DNA from: Streptomyces sp. cf386
Lineage (GTDB): Bacteria; Actinomycetota; Actinomycetes; Streptomycetales; Streptomycetaceae
Direction of reading: 5' to 3'
NCBI RefSeq assembly: GCF_900103585.1
Contig: NZ_FNHV01000024.1
Span: forward strand, 62,001 to 126,000
Length of the DNA: 64,000 nucleotides
Below are positions 23,430 to 31,722 of the stretch, in pieces. Numbering within the stretch: position 1 is the stretch's first letter; every line of letters begins with the position of its first letter. The translations under genes were made by a program, and so were the position numbers. The notes beneath the pieces are model-generated. The model made no database searches, was not told where the DNA came from, and was given only the letters and a program-made list of their open reading frames with translations.

Positions 23430-26400
23430 GCTTCGATCGGATTGCCGAGCCAACGGGTGTCGTCGGGGACGGACTCCGCCGCCATGACGAGCGACGCGGG
23501 ACCCAGTGTCGTACGGGCCCCGATCGCGCTGCCGGGCAGAACGATCCCGCCAGGACCCAGCGTCGCGCCCTCACGGAGAACCACAGTATCCGTCCGCAAG
23601 ATCCGGTCGTGGAAGAGGTGCGTCTGGAGCACACACCCCCGGTTCACGGTGGCCGCGTCTTCCAGTGTCACAAGATCGGTCTCCGGCAGCCAGTAGCTCT
23701 CCACCCACACGCCCTTGCCGACCCGCGCGCCCAGCCCTCGCAGCCACGCCGTCATCACCGGCGTACCCGGCACCGAACCCGCCAACCATGGCACGGCGAG
23801 CACCTCGACGAAGGTGTCGGCCAGCTCGTTGCGCCACACGAAGGAGGACCACAGGGGGTGCTCACCGCTGTGGTGCCGCCCCACGAGTGACCACTTGGCC
23901 AGGACGGACACCAGCCCCGCCACGGCCCCCGCAGCGAGCAGCACCAGCCCGGACAGCACCGGCGCCCAGACCCCCAGCGCACACAGCGCCGCCACGGTCA
24001 GCACCGCGAGCCCCGCAGAGCAGAACACCGGCACGATCCGGCACAGCTCCACCAGCCCGCGCGCCCACAGCAGCCGGGCCGGCGGATCGTACGTCAGGCT
24101 CTGGTCGCCGTCGGCCGCGGCACGCGGCAGCTTCATCGGCGGCAGCCCCAGATACGAGGTGCCCTTCTTGGCCTTCTTCGGCGTCGCCGACAGCACACCC
24201 ACCAGCCCGCCGTCCGGCACGGTCCGCCCGGGCGCGGTCATCCCCGAGTTCCCGAGGAAGGCCCGCCGCCCGATCTCCGCCCGCCCGATCCGCATCCAGC
24301 CACCGCCGAGCTCGTACGGCGCGGTCAGCGTGTCGTCGGCCAGGAACGCGCCCTCGCCGACCGTGGTCAGGCTGGGCAGCGCCAGCACGGTCGACACCTC
24401 GGCGCCCTTGCCGATCCGCATCCCGAGCAGCCGCAGCCACACCGGCGTGACCAGCCCGGCGTACAGCGGGAACAGCGTCTCGCGCGAGCGGTCCATCAGC
24501 TGGGTGACGGTCCAGGCCTGCCAACCGACGCGGCTGTGCGTGGGGTGCGTGCCCTCGCGCAGGCCGAGGCTCAGCAGCCGTACGGCGATCAGGAGCAGCA
24601 CGGCATACGCCAGCCCGAAGGCGAGCGTCGCCGGTACGAGGGCCAGCGCGGCCCCCATCAGGGGCGCGTCCGGCGTGTAGAACTCCCGGCCCACCAGGAA
24701 CGCCGCCGCGCCCGCCAGCACGGGAAGCGCGGTCAGCGCGAAGCCGGTCAGGCCGTACATCACCCGCCAGTACGTCCCGCGGCGCGGCCGCTCCTTCGGC
24801 CAGTTGCGCTTGGCCTTGCCGAGCTTGACGGCGGGCGCACCCGCCCAGCGCTGGCCGGTCGGGATCTGCCCGGTGACCGCCGAGCCGGGCGCCACCTCGG
24901 CCCGCTTGCCGACCCGGGCGCCCGGGAAGAGCATGCTGCGCGTACCGACGGTCGCGTGCGCGCCCACCTTCACCGCGCCGACCTCCAGCCGGTCTCCGTC
25001 CAGCCAGTACCCGGACAGGTCGACCTCGGACTCGACGGCCGCGCCCCGCCCCAGCTTCAGCAGACCGGTGACCGGCGGCAGCGAGTGCAGATCGACGTCC
25101 GCCCCCACCTTGGCGCCCAGTGCTCGCGCGTACCGCTCCAGCCATGCCCCGGTCAGCGAGTTCGCCCCGCTGAAGTCGGCGAGCCGCTCGGCCGTCCACA
25201 GCTGCAGATGCACGCTGCCCCCGCGCGCGTACCGCCCGGGCTTCACGCCCTTCAGCAGCAGCCGCGCCCCACCGGCGGCCAGCGCGAGCCGCCCCGGCGG
25301 ACTGAACAGCACGGCGGCCCCGACCGCGAGGAGCCACCAGGGCGCCGTCGGCAGCCACGCGTAGGCGGGCAGCAGATTGCCGAGCGCGGCCAGCGCGACG
25401 GTCCAGCGCAGGCCGAGCAGCGTGAACAGCGGAACGAGGAGCAGCAGCTGGATCACCTGCGCGCGCCGGGGCACCGGCGCGACGAACCGTTCGGCCCCGT
25501 CGTCCTGCGCGGACTTCTCCAGCAGCCGGGCCAGCTTCCGCAGCACCGGCTGCTGGTAGATGTCCAGCACGGCCGCGCTCGGATAGCGGGTCCGCAGCCG
25601 CGTCGTCAGCTGCGCGGCGGCCAGACTGCCGCCGCCGATCGCGAAGAACTCGTCGGAGGCGCTGGTGACGGGGATGCCGAGCACCTCGGTCCACTGCTCG
25701 GCCAGCCAGGCCTCGGTGCCGTAGAGCTGCTCGACCGGACCGCCGGTCTCCAGCCCCTTCAGCGGCCAGGGCAGCGCGTTCCGGTCCACCTTGCCCGACG
25801 TCCGGGTCGGCAGCTCCTCGACCGGCGCGAGCAGCGGCACGAGCGCGGCGGGCAGCGCGGCCCTCAGCTTCTCGACGGCGACGGCATGGTCCCAGCCGTC
25901 CTGGGTGACGACGTACCCGACGAGCAGCTGGTTGCCACTGCGAGCGGTCCGCACGGCGGCAGCCGCACCGGCCACACCGGGCAGCGCCTGCAACGCGGCA
26001 TCCACCTCACCGAGCTCGATCCGCCTCCCGCCGAGCTTGATCTGCTCGTCGGCCCGCCCGAGGAAGACCAGCCCCTCGGGCTCCGCCTTGACGAGGTCAC
26101 CACTGCGGTACGCCCGCTCCCAGCCCAGCGACTCCAGCGGCGCGTACTTCTCCGCGTCCTTCTCGGCGTCGAGATACCGCGCGAGCCCCACCCCGCCGAT
26201 GACGAGCTGCCCGCTGTCGCCCATCGGCACGGGCTCCCCGGCCTCGTCGACGACGGCCAGCTCCCAGCCGTCCAGCGGCAGCCCGATCCGGATCGGCTCC
26301 TCACCACTCATCAGCGAGGCACAGGCGACGACGGTCGCCTCGGTCGGCCCGTACGTGTTCCAGACCTCGCGCCCCTCGGTCACCAGCCGCTGCGCCAGCT

Positions 26401-27283
26401 CGGGCGGGCAGGCCTCACCGCCGAAGATCAGCAGACGTACGTCGTTGAGGGTCTCGGGCTCCCAGAGCGCGGCGAGCGTGGGCACGGTCGACACGACCGT
26501 GATCTCCTGCTCGACCAGCCAGGGCCCGAGATCGGCCCCGCTCCTGACCTGCGAGCGCGGCACCGGCACCAGACAGGCGCCGTACCGCCAGGCCAGCCAC
26601 ATCTCCTCGCAGGACGCGTCGAACGCGACCGACAGCCCCGCCATGACCCGGTCGCCGGGCCCGATCGGCTCCTCGGTGAGGAACAGCGCGGCCTCGGCGT
26701 CCACGAACGCGGCGGCACTGCGATGAGAGACGGCGACGCCCTTCGGCTTCCCGGTGGAGCCGGAGGTGAAGATGATCCAAGCGTCGTGCTCGATGCCGGG
26801 CCGCGCGGCGCGAACCTCGCTGCGGCCGGTGACGGTCAGCTCGTGCTCGGCCCCCACGACGGCCCGGACAGCCGCTTCCCCGAACACCAGCTCGGCCCGC
26901 TCGTCCGGGTCCTCGGCGTCGACGGGGACGTAGGCGGCACCGGCCGCGAGCACGGCCAGGATCGCGACGTAGAGGTCATTGGTACCGGACGGCACCCTGA
27001 CCCCGACCCGGTCGCCGAGCCCGACCCCCGAAGCGGCGAGCGCACGCCGCAGCCTCTCCACCTCGACGGCCAGCGCACGGTAGGTCAGGCACGTCGTGCC
27101 GTCGTCCAGTGCGGGCTCGTCGGGATACGACCGCACGGACGCCTCGAAGACGTCGACGAGCGTGCGCGGGGAGGCCGCGGGGCCCCCGGAGAAACGTGCC
27201 CTGTCACCGAACTGCTGGTGGATCTCCGCGCTCAGCTCTTCGTCGAGCAGGCCGAGAGCACTGCTCTCGTGTATGGCTGCCAT
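23417..27283 (-). CDS. Pls/PosA-type single-module NRPS (poly-amino-acid synthetase-like)
   Basis: A 1288-residue protein. An adenylation domain spans about residues 40-505 with IIFTSGSTGKPKG (170-182), FDASCEEMWLAW (221-232), YGPTEAT (311-317) and the K498 motif TSGKVDRNALP. A carrier domain follows at about 515-590 with phosphopantetheine serine 553 in AIGGGSLAAAQL. The rest is membrane helices alternating with three hexapeptide-like acyltransferase-type segments, e.g. GARVGKRAEVAPGS. There is no condensation or thioesterase domain. Domain order and length match epsilon-poly-lysine synthetase Pls (about 1319 residues). The Asp221 in FDAS indicates an alpha-amino acid substrate; which one is unknown. 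The ATG at 27283 follows GAGG. Confidence 0.88.
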   Translation of the reverse strand: MAAIHESSALGLLDEELSAEIHQQFGDRARFSGGPAASPRTLVDVFEASVRSYPDEPALDDGTTCLTYRALAVEVERLRRALAASGVGLGDRVGVRVPSGTNDLYVAILAVLAAGAAYVPVDAEDPDERAELVFGEAAVRAVVGAEHELTVTGRSEVRAARPGIEHDAWIIFTSGSTGKPKGVAVSHRSAAAFVDAEAALFLTEEPIGPGDRVMAGLSVAFDASCEEMWLAWRYGACLVPVPRSQVRSGADLGPWLVEQEITVVSTVPTLAALWEPETLNDVRLLIFGGEACPPELAQRLVTEGREVWNTYGPTEATVVACASLMSGEEPIRIGLPLDGWELAVVDEAGEPVPMGDSGQLVIGGVGLARYLDAEKDAEKYAPLESLGWERAYRSGDLVKAEPEGLVFLGRADEQIKLGGRRIELGEVDAALQALPGVAGAAAAVRTARSGNQLLVGYVVTQDGWDHAVAVEKLRAALPAALVPLLAPVEELPTRTSGKVDRNALPWPLKGLETGGPVEQLYGTEAWLAEQWTEVLGIPVTSASDEFFAIGGGSLAAAQLTTRLRTRYPSAAVLDIYQQPVLRKLARLLEKSAQDDGAERFVAPVPRRAQVIQLLLLVPLFTLLGLRWTVALAALGNLLPAYAWLPTAPWWLLAVGAAVLFSPPGRLALAAGGARLLLKGVKPGRYARGGSVHLQLWTAERLADFSGANSLTGAWLERYARALGAKVGADVDLHSLPPVTGLLKLGRGAAVESEVDLSGYWLDGDRLEVGAVKVGAHATVGTRSMLFPGARVGKRAEVAPGSAVTGQIPTGQRWAGAPAVKLGKAKRNWPKERPRRGTYWRVMYGLTGFALTALPVLAGAAAFLVGREFYTPDAPLMGAALALVPATLAFGLAYAVLLLIAVRLLSLGLREGTHPTHSRVGWQAWTVTQLMDRSRETLFPLYAGLVTPVWLRLLGMRIGKGAEVSTVLALPSLTTVGEGAFLADDTLTAPYELGGGWMRIGRAEIGRRAFLGNSGMTAPGRTVPDGGLVGVLSATPKKAKKGTSYLGLPPMKLPRAAADGDQSLTYDPPARLLWARGLVELCRIVPVFCSAGLAVLTVAALCALGVWAPVLSGLVLLAAGAVAGLVSVLAKWSLVGRHHSGEHPLWSSFVWRNELADTFVEVLAVPWLAGSVPGTPVMTAWLRGLGARVGKGVWVESYWLPETDLVTLEDAATVNRGCVLQTHLFHDRILRTDTVVLREGATLGPGGIVLPGSAIGARTTLGPASLVMAAESVPDDTRWLGNPIEAWRP

Positions 27284-27551
27284 CCGGTCCTCGCGTCTCG
27301 ATCCCGGAAGCTCCGGGGTGCCGGCGGGCCCGCAGGTCTGCCTGGGGTTGTCCGACCCGGCTCCGTAACAAGCCGGAAATTTTAGTACGACGCTAGGTTC
27401 GGCCCCTTCGATACGCCACTCGGAGCAGCCGTTCGGGGCCGCGCCGATGCCGGGAGACAGGCGCTGACCTGGTGATCTTCGTCGGAACGAGACTTCGCCC
27501 ACATACGGCCGCAGGCCGTGACCTCGTGGTCACGGCCTGCGATATTTCGAG

Positions 27552-27636
27552 TGTCCGAGGGGGGACTTGAACCCCCACGCCCGATAAAGGGCACTAGCAC
27601 CTCAAGCTAGCGCGTCTGCCATTCCGCCACCCGGAC
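27552..27636 (-). tRNA. tRNA-Leu (anticodon GAG)
   Basis: An 85-base class II tRNA. The acceptor stem GTCCGGG pairs with CTCGGAC, followed by discriminator A. The anticodon stem-loop is CTAGC-TTGAGGT-GCTAG with anticodon GAG. There is a long variable arm (GCCCTTTATCGGGC) and the T arm is GGGGG-TTCAAGT-CCCCC. CCA is not encoded. It reads CTC/CTT leucine codons. Confidence 0.97.
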
Positions 27637-27825
27637 AAGGTGTCTGTCGTGCGGGGTTTCCCTCGCGGCGACAGGGAAAACATTACCAGGCTTCGGAGGG
27701 TGCCCCGATCACCCCCCGCTGTGGCGTGAACGGTGTGTGACGGGGTGCGGTCGGTCTTGGGCGGGGCCGTGCGGAGAGGGAGGATGTGGGGAACCACCAG
27801 CAGTGACAGCGCGGGAGGAAGCAGC

Positions 27826-29151
27826 GTGAGCGAGACGGACACGGCCAGGGGCGTCACCGGCGAGGACGAGGTCGTGGACCTCTGCCGCGAGCTGATCCAG
27901 ATCGACACCAGCAACTACGGCGACCACTCGGGTCCCGGTGAGCGCAAGGCGGCCGAGTACGTCGCCGAGAAGCTCGCCGAGGTGGGCCTCGACCCGAAGA
28001 TCTTCGAGCCGCACCCGGGGCGCGCCTCCACCGTGGCGCGGATCGAGGGAGAGGACCCGTCCCGGCCCGCGCTGCTCATCCACGGGCACACCGACGTCGT
28101 ACCGGCCAACGCCGACGACTGGACCCACCACCCCTTCTCCGGCGAGGTCGCGGACGGGTGTGTGTGGGGGCGCGGGGCCGTCGACATGAAGGACATGGAC
28201 GCGATGACCCTGGCGGTCGTACGCGACCGGCTGCGCAGCGGGCGCAGGCCGCCGCGGGACATCGTGCTCGCGTTCCTCGCCGACGAGGAGGCAGGCGGCA
28301 AGTTCGGCGCCCGGTTCCTGGTCGACAAGCACCCGGACCTCTTCGAGGGCGTCACCGAGGCGATCAGTGAGGTGGGCGGGTTCTCGTTCACGGTGAGCGA
28401 GCAGCGGCGGCTCTATCTGATTCAGACGGCCGAGAAGGGCATGCACTGGATGAAGCTGACCGTGGCCGGTACGGCCGGGCACGGGTCGATGATCCACCGC
28501 GACAACGCGATCACCGAGCTGTCGGAAGCCGTTGCACGGCTGGGCCGGCACAAGTTCCCGGTGCGGGTCACCAAGACCACCCGGGCCTTCCTCGACGAAC
28601 TCGGCGACGCGCTCGGCACCGAGCTCGACCCGGAGAACATGGAGGGCACCCTCGCCAAGCTCGGCGGCATCGCCAAGCTCATCGGCGCGACCCTGAGCAA
28701 CACGGCCAACCCCACGCAGCTCGGCGCGGGCTACAAGGTCAACGTCATCCCGGGTGAGGCCACGGCCCACGTCGACGGCCGGTTCCTGCCCGGCTTCGAG
28801 GAGGAGTTCCTCGCAGACCTCGACAAGATCCTCGGGCCGAACGTGCGGCGCGAGGACGTGCACGCCGACAAGGCCGTCGAGACGGACTTCGACGGCTCGC
28901 TCGTCGCCGCGATGCAGTCCGCGCTGGTGGCCGAGGACCCGGCGGCCAAGGCGATCCCCTACATGCTCTCCGGCGGGACCGACGCCAAGTCCTTCGACGA
29001 CCTGGGCATCCGGGGCTTCGGTTTCGCTCCGCTGAAGCTGCCGCCGGAGCTGGACTTCGCGGGCATGTTCCACGGCGTCGACGAGCGGGTACCGGTGGAT
29101 GGGCTGCAGTTCGGGGTGCGTGTGCTCGACCGGTTCATCGATGCGTCCTGA
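27826..29151 (+). CDS. M20/M25/M40 family metallopeptidase
   Basis: A 441-residue di-zinc exopeptidase or deacylase of the DapE/ArgE/carboxypeptidase G2 group. Motifs are HGHTDVVP (metal His and Asp), GRGAVDMKDMD with the bridging Asp, FLADEEAGG with the catalytic Glu pair, and MFHGVDERVP near the C-terminus. The GTG at 27826 has GGGAGGAAG upstream, so longer starts are rejected. It stands between the tRNA and the chaplins with no obvious operon. Cytoplasmic; substrate unknown. Confidence 0.9.
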   Translation: MSETDTARGVTGEDEVVDLCRELIQIDTSNYGDHSGPGERKAAEYVAEKLAEVGLDPKIFEPHPGRASTVARIEGEDPSRPALLIHGHTDVVPANADDWTHHPFSGEVADGCVWGRGAVDMKDMDAMTLAVVRDRLRSGRRPPRDIVLAFLADEEAGGKFGARFLVDKHPDLFEGVTEAISEVGGFSFTVSEQRRLYLIQTAEKGMHWMKLTVAGTAGHGSMIHRDNAITELSEAVARLGRHKFPVRVTKTTRAFLDELGDALGTELDPENMEGTLAKLGGIAKLIGATLSNTANPTQLGAGYKVNVIPGEATAHVDGRFLPGFEEEFLADLDKILGPNVRREDVHADKAVETDFDGSLVAAMQSALVAEDPAAKAIPYMLSGGTDAKSFDDLGIRGFGFAPLKLPPELDFAGMFHGVDERVPVDGLQFGVRVLDRFIDAS

Positions 29152-29242
29152 ATTGGGCCACTGAAACGACACTTCGGTGCCACCCCGGTATTCGGCCAGG
29201 CGTACAGGACGTGACCGGCGCGAGTGAACACGCTCATCAGGT

Positions 29243-29270
29243 CGTAGCCCTATTAGTTCCTCCTCGTTAC
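29243..29270 (+). promoter_or_regulatory. Sigma-BldN-like promoter of the short chaplin gene
   Basis: CGTAGC at 29243-29248 and CGTTAC at 29265-29270 are separated by 16 bases. The published sigma-BldN consensus as I recall it is CGTAAC, 16 bases, CGTTGA, and chaplin genes are known BldN targets. Distance to the chaplin start is about 50 bases, which leaves room for the folded leader. One base differs in the -35 and two in the -10. Confidence 0.55.
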
Positions 29271-29275
29271 AGGTG

Positions 29276-29301
29276 ATGCGATCAGCTACTTGTGATCGCA
29301 T
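29276..29301. promoter_or_regulatory. Inverted repeat in the chaplin mRNA leader
   Basis: ATGCGATCA and TGATCGCAT form a perfect 9-base dyad with an 8-base loop, ending about ten bases before AAGGAGGAA of the chaplin gene. It may stabilise the leader or be a protein binding site for timed expression during aerial growth. Confidence 0.5.
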
Positions 29302-29319
29302 TGCCAACAAGGAGGAATA

Positions 29320-29553
29320 ATGATCAAGAAGGTCGTCGCCGCTGCGGCTGCCACTGGTGGCCTGGTTCTCGCGGGCGCGGGCCTCGCCGTCGCCGACTCC
29401 GGTGCCCAGGGTGCCGCGGTGCACTCCCCGGGCATCGTGTCCGGCAACGTTGTTCAGGCGCCGATTCACATCCCCGTGAACGTCTGCGGCAACACGATCT
29501 CGGTGATCGGGCTGCTGAACCCCGCCTTCGGCAACACCTGCATCAACAAGTGA
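29320..29553 (+). CDS. chpH: Short chaplin, ChpH-like
   Basis: A 77-residue secreted amphipathic surface protein. A signal peptide (MIKKVVAAAAATGGLVLAGA to ADS) is followed by one chaplin domain with SPGIVSGNVVQAPIHIPVNV, the paired cysteines in NVCGNT and GNTC, and GLLNPAFG. Chaplins assemble as amyloid-like films on aerial hyphae and let them break the water surface. AAGGAGG precedes the ATG. Position next to a long chaplin with two domains matches the chpH-chpC order of S. coelicolor. Confidence 0.93.
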   Translation: MIKKVVAAAAATGGLVLAGAGLAVADSGAQGAAVHSPGIVSGNVVQAPIHIPVNVCGNTISVIGLLNPAFGNTCINK

Positions 29554-29587
29554 CGTTGTGCCTTGCCCCGTGAAAGGGGCTGAGCCC

Positions 29588-29626
29588 GTCGGCCCCGGAG
29601 CGCACTCCATGCGCACCGGGGCCGAC
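29588..29626. terminator. Strong hairpin between chpH and chpC
   Basis: GTCGGCCCCGG pairs perfectly with CCGGGGCCGAC, and inside it GCGC pairs with GCGC around a small loop. It lies 35 bases after the chpH stop and probably terminates or attenuates transcription before chpC. Confidence 0.8.
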
Positions 29627-29697
29627 CGGCCTTTCAGCGGCGTCGGGCCATTCCGGTGCCGTTTTTTCGGAACAAGGTCGAAGGCAGGAAATCAGCA

Positions 29698-30519
29698 ATG
29701 CGACAGGTCACCCGCAAGGGCCTGCTGACCGTGGCGGCCGCGACCGGCGTCATCGCCGCCGCGGGCGGCACCGCCCACGCCACCGGAGCGGGCGCGAACG
29801 GCACCGCCTCCAACTCGCCCGGCGTGCTGTCGGGCAACACGGTGCAGGCGCCGGTGCACGCTCCCGTCAACGTCTGCGGCAACACGGTCAACGTCGTCGG
29901 GCTTCTCAACCCGGCGATCGGCAACAGCTGTACCAACCAGGGCGGCGGCCACGGCGACTCCCATGGCGGCGGAGGCGCTTCGACCGACGGGCACACCAGT
30001 GACTCGCCCGGCGTCGGCTCCGGCAACCACGTCGAGGCGCCGATCCATGTGCCGGTCAACGTGTGCGGCAACACCGTCGACGTCATCGGCATCGGCAACT
30101 CCACCGAGGACAACGACTGCGGCAACAACGGCGGTGGCGGCCACACCCCGCCGGGTGGCGGCCACGAGAACCCGCCGGAGTCGCCGGAGCAGCCGGGCAA
30201 TCCCGGTAACCCGGGTAACCCCGGAAACCCCGGGGAGCCGGGCAACCCCGGGGAGCCGGGCAACCCGGGCAACCCCGGCAACCCTGGAAGCCCGCAGAAC
30301 CCGGAAGAGCCGAACCACCCCGGCACGCCGAGCACGCCGCCCGGCGGCGGCTCCTCGAACGGCAACGACACGGGCACCCAGACCGTCACCCAGCCCCAGG
30401 GCAAGGCCGAGCTCGCGCAGACCGGCAGTGACCTGCCGCTGGGCCTCACCCTGCCGGTCGGTGCGGGGGCGCTGCTCGCGGGCGCGGTGCTGTACCGCAA
30501 GGCGCGGGCCTCGGCGTAG
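29698..30519 (+). CDS. chpC: Long cell-wall-anchored chaplin, ChpC-like, with collagen-like linker
   Basis: A 273-residue protein with a signal peptide (about 1-27), two chaplin domains (SPGVLSGNTVQAPVHAPVNV... and SPGVGSGNHVEAPIHVPVNV...) each with a cysteine pair, a long Pro/Gly/Asn linker containing repeated GNP and GEP triplets, then the sorting signal LAQTG, a membrane helix and a basic tail. The LAXTG motif is the class E sortase type that anchors ChpA-C to peptidoglycan. The second chaplin domain diverges at its end (IGIGNSTEDNDC). It most resembles S. coelicolor ChpC by neighbour and domain count. Confidence 0.9.
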   Translation: MRQVTRKGLLTVAAATGVIAAAGGTAHATGAGANGTASNSPGVLSGNTVQAPVHAPVNVCGNTVNVVGLLNPAIGNSCTNQGGGHGDSHGGGGASTDGHTSDSPGVGSGNHVEAPIHVPVNVCGNTVDVIGIGNSTEDNDCGNNGGGGHTPPGGGHENPPESPEQPGNPGNPGNPGNPGEPGNPGEPGNPGNPGNPGSPQNPEEPNHPGTPSTPPGGGSSNGNDTGTQTVTQPQGKAELAQTGSDLPLGLTLPVGAGALLAGAVLYRKARASA

Positions 30520-30538
30520 GCCTCGGCCATCCGGCGCG

Positions 30539-30576
30539 AACGGAGCGGGCCCCGCCTCGGCGGGGCCCGCTCCGTT
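30539..30576. terminator. Near-perfect hairpin, convergent terminator after chpC
   Basis: AACGGAGCGGGCCCCGCC is followed almost immediately by its exact complement GGCGGGGCCCGCTCCGTT. It lies between chpC and the convergent small DUF5703-like gene, so it can act in both directions. Confidence 0.85.
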
Positions 30577-30593
30577 CTGTGCTTCGCCTCAGC

Positions 30594-30782
30594 TCACCAC
30601 GTGGCCCGCACCTGGCGGATGATCCTGCGGCGCAGCCGCACCCTGCGGCTGCCGTCGCGCAGCAGGCTCAGGCGGTCCAACTCCCAGTGTCCGTACTCGG
30701 CATGGTCCGTCAGCAGGCGTGTCGCGTCCTTGCGGGAGACCCCGCGCGGTACGTACACGTCGACAAATTCGTATTCCGGCAT
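30594..30782 (-). CDS. DUF5703-like small basic protein
   Basis: A 62-residue protein beginning MPEYEFVDVYVPRGVSRKDA with a strongly basic second half (RRVRLRRRII). It matches the short actinobacterial DUF5703 family, of unknown function; the family assignment is from recall of the N-terminal pattern. Monocistronic. No signal peptide or membrane segment. Confidence 0.75.
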   Translation of the reverse strand: MPEYEFVDVYVPRGVSRKDATRLLTDHAEYGHWELDRLSLLRDGSRRVRLRRRIIRQVRATW

Positions 30783-30829
30783 CGCATCTATTGTGCGGGC
30801 TGGGGCTCGGTACGGATAGCGTCTGCACT

Positions 30830-31504
30830 ATGTCTGATGCTGTGCAGCCCACCGCTGCCGAGGTACGCGCCGCCGCCGAGGCGGTCAAGACCGCGCTCGA
30901 CCGCCACCTGGACGCGGTCGAACGCCGGTCGGGTGAGGACGACCCTGCCGTCTACGAGGCGTTCAACCAGTTGGCAGCGGCCGCCGAGGTCTACGACGAG
31001 CTGCTCTACGACCGCTACGACGAGGTCACTCCCTTCGAGATCCCCGGTACGGAGGACGCGCTGCCGCCGTACACGGGCCCCGAGGAACCGAACGCGCTGA
31101 GCGTGCTGATCCGCCGGGACTACTCCGTGGCGGAGCCGCAGCGGTTGCTGGCGCAGGCCGAGCGGATCGAGGCGGCGGACGACGAGGGCGCGGAGGCCTC
31201 CGGCACGGTGCACGGGGCGTTGGGCGTGCTGTTCGGCGAGTTCGAGCCGGACGAGATCGCCTCCCGGCACAAGGAGTTCGGCCTGGAGGAGGGCGACTCC
31301 ACGCTCTGGGTGACCGCCGCGGACGAGTCGGCCGAGCCGGGGGAGTGGCTGGAGATGCCCTTCGAGGGGGTCGATCCGCAGCAGGTGGTTTGCCGGTTCG
31401 ATGTCAGTGCGGTGTTCGACGACGAGGACGACGAACTCGACGACCGCGACGATCTTGACGCCGGGCTGGATGAGGATCTGGAGCCGTTGGACGCGGAGCG
31501 CTAG
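30830..31504 (+). CDS. Conserved acidic actinobacterial protein of unknown function
   Basis: A 224-residue acidic soluble protein. The N-terminal half is helical (AAEVRAAAEAVKTALDRHLD and FNQLAAAAEVYDELLYDRYD); the middle contains PPYTGPEEPNALSVLIRRDY and the C-terminal 30 residues are almost entirely Asp/Glu. The -10-like TACGATA region lies close before the ATG at 30830, so the leader is very short. It is divergent from the DUF5703 gene. No enzyme motif recognised. Confidence 0.75.
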   Translation: MSDAVQPTAAEVRAAAEAVKTALDRHLDAVERRSGEDDPAVYEAFNQLAAAAEVYDELLYDRYDEVTPFEIPGTEDALPPYTGPEEPNALSVLIRRDYSVAEPQRLLAQAERIEAADDEGAEASGTVHGALGVLFGEFEPDEIASRHKEFGLEEGDSTLWVTAADESAEPGEWLEMPFEGVDPQQVVCRFDVSAVFDDEDDELDDRDDLDAGLDEDLEPLDAER

Positions 31505-31530
31505 CCGCTGGGCTTGGACGGCTTGTAGGT

Positions 31531-31567
31531 CGGCGGCGGTCACGGGATCTGTCCGTGACCGCCGCCG
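31531..31567. terminator. Perfect hairpin after the acidic protein gene
   Basis: CGGCGGCGGTCACGG pairs over 15 bases with CCGTGACCGCCGCCG, loop seven bases, starting 27 bases after the stop at 31504. It is followed by the dispersed intergenic repeat. Confidence 0.82.
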
Positions 31568-31630
31568 TCGTGCTGTGTGGTGCGGTTCCGCCGTGGTGCC
31601 TCCGGTATGCGGGCGGCTGCGGGTTGTGTG

Positions 31631-31686
31631 TGGCTGGTCGCGCCCTCGCGGCGGAGCCGCAAATTGATACAGCCCCGCACCCCTTG
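31631..31686. repeat. Dispersed palindromic intergenic repeat, copy 2
   Basis: TGGCTGGTCGCGCCCTCGCG then GCGGAGCCGCAAATTGATAC and AGCCCCGCACCCCTTG. Same order and orientation as copy 1 at 1244. It lies between convergent genes after a true terminator. Confidence 0.72.
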
Positions 31687-31722
31687 AGGTCGGCTGTCCT
31701 GCTGTTTCTTCGAGCGGAACCC

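Noticed and set aside
24536..27385. 949-codon plus-strand open frame
   Set aside because: Antisense to the Pls-like synthetase, whose motifs are intact; composition is a shadow.
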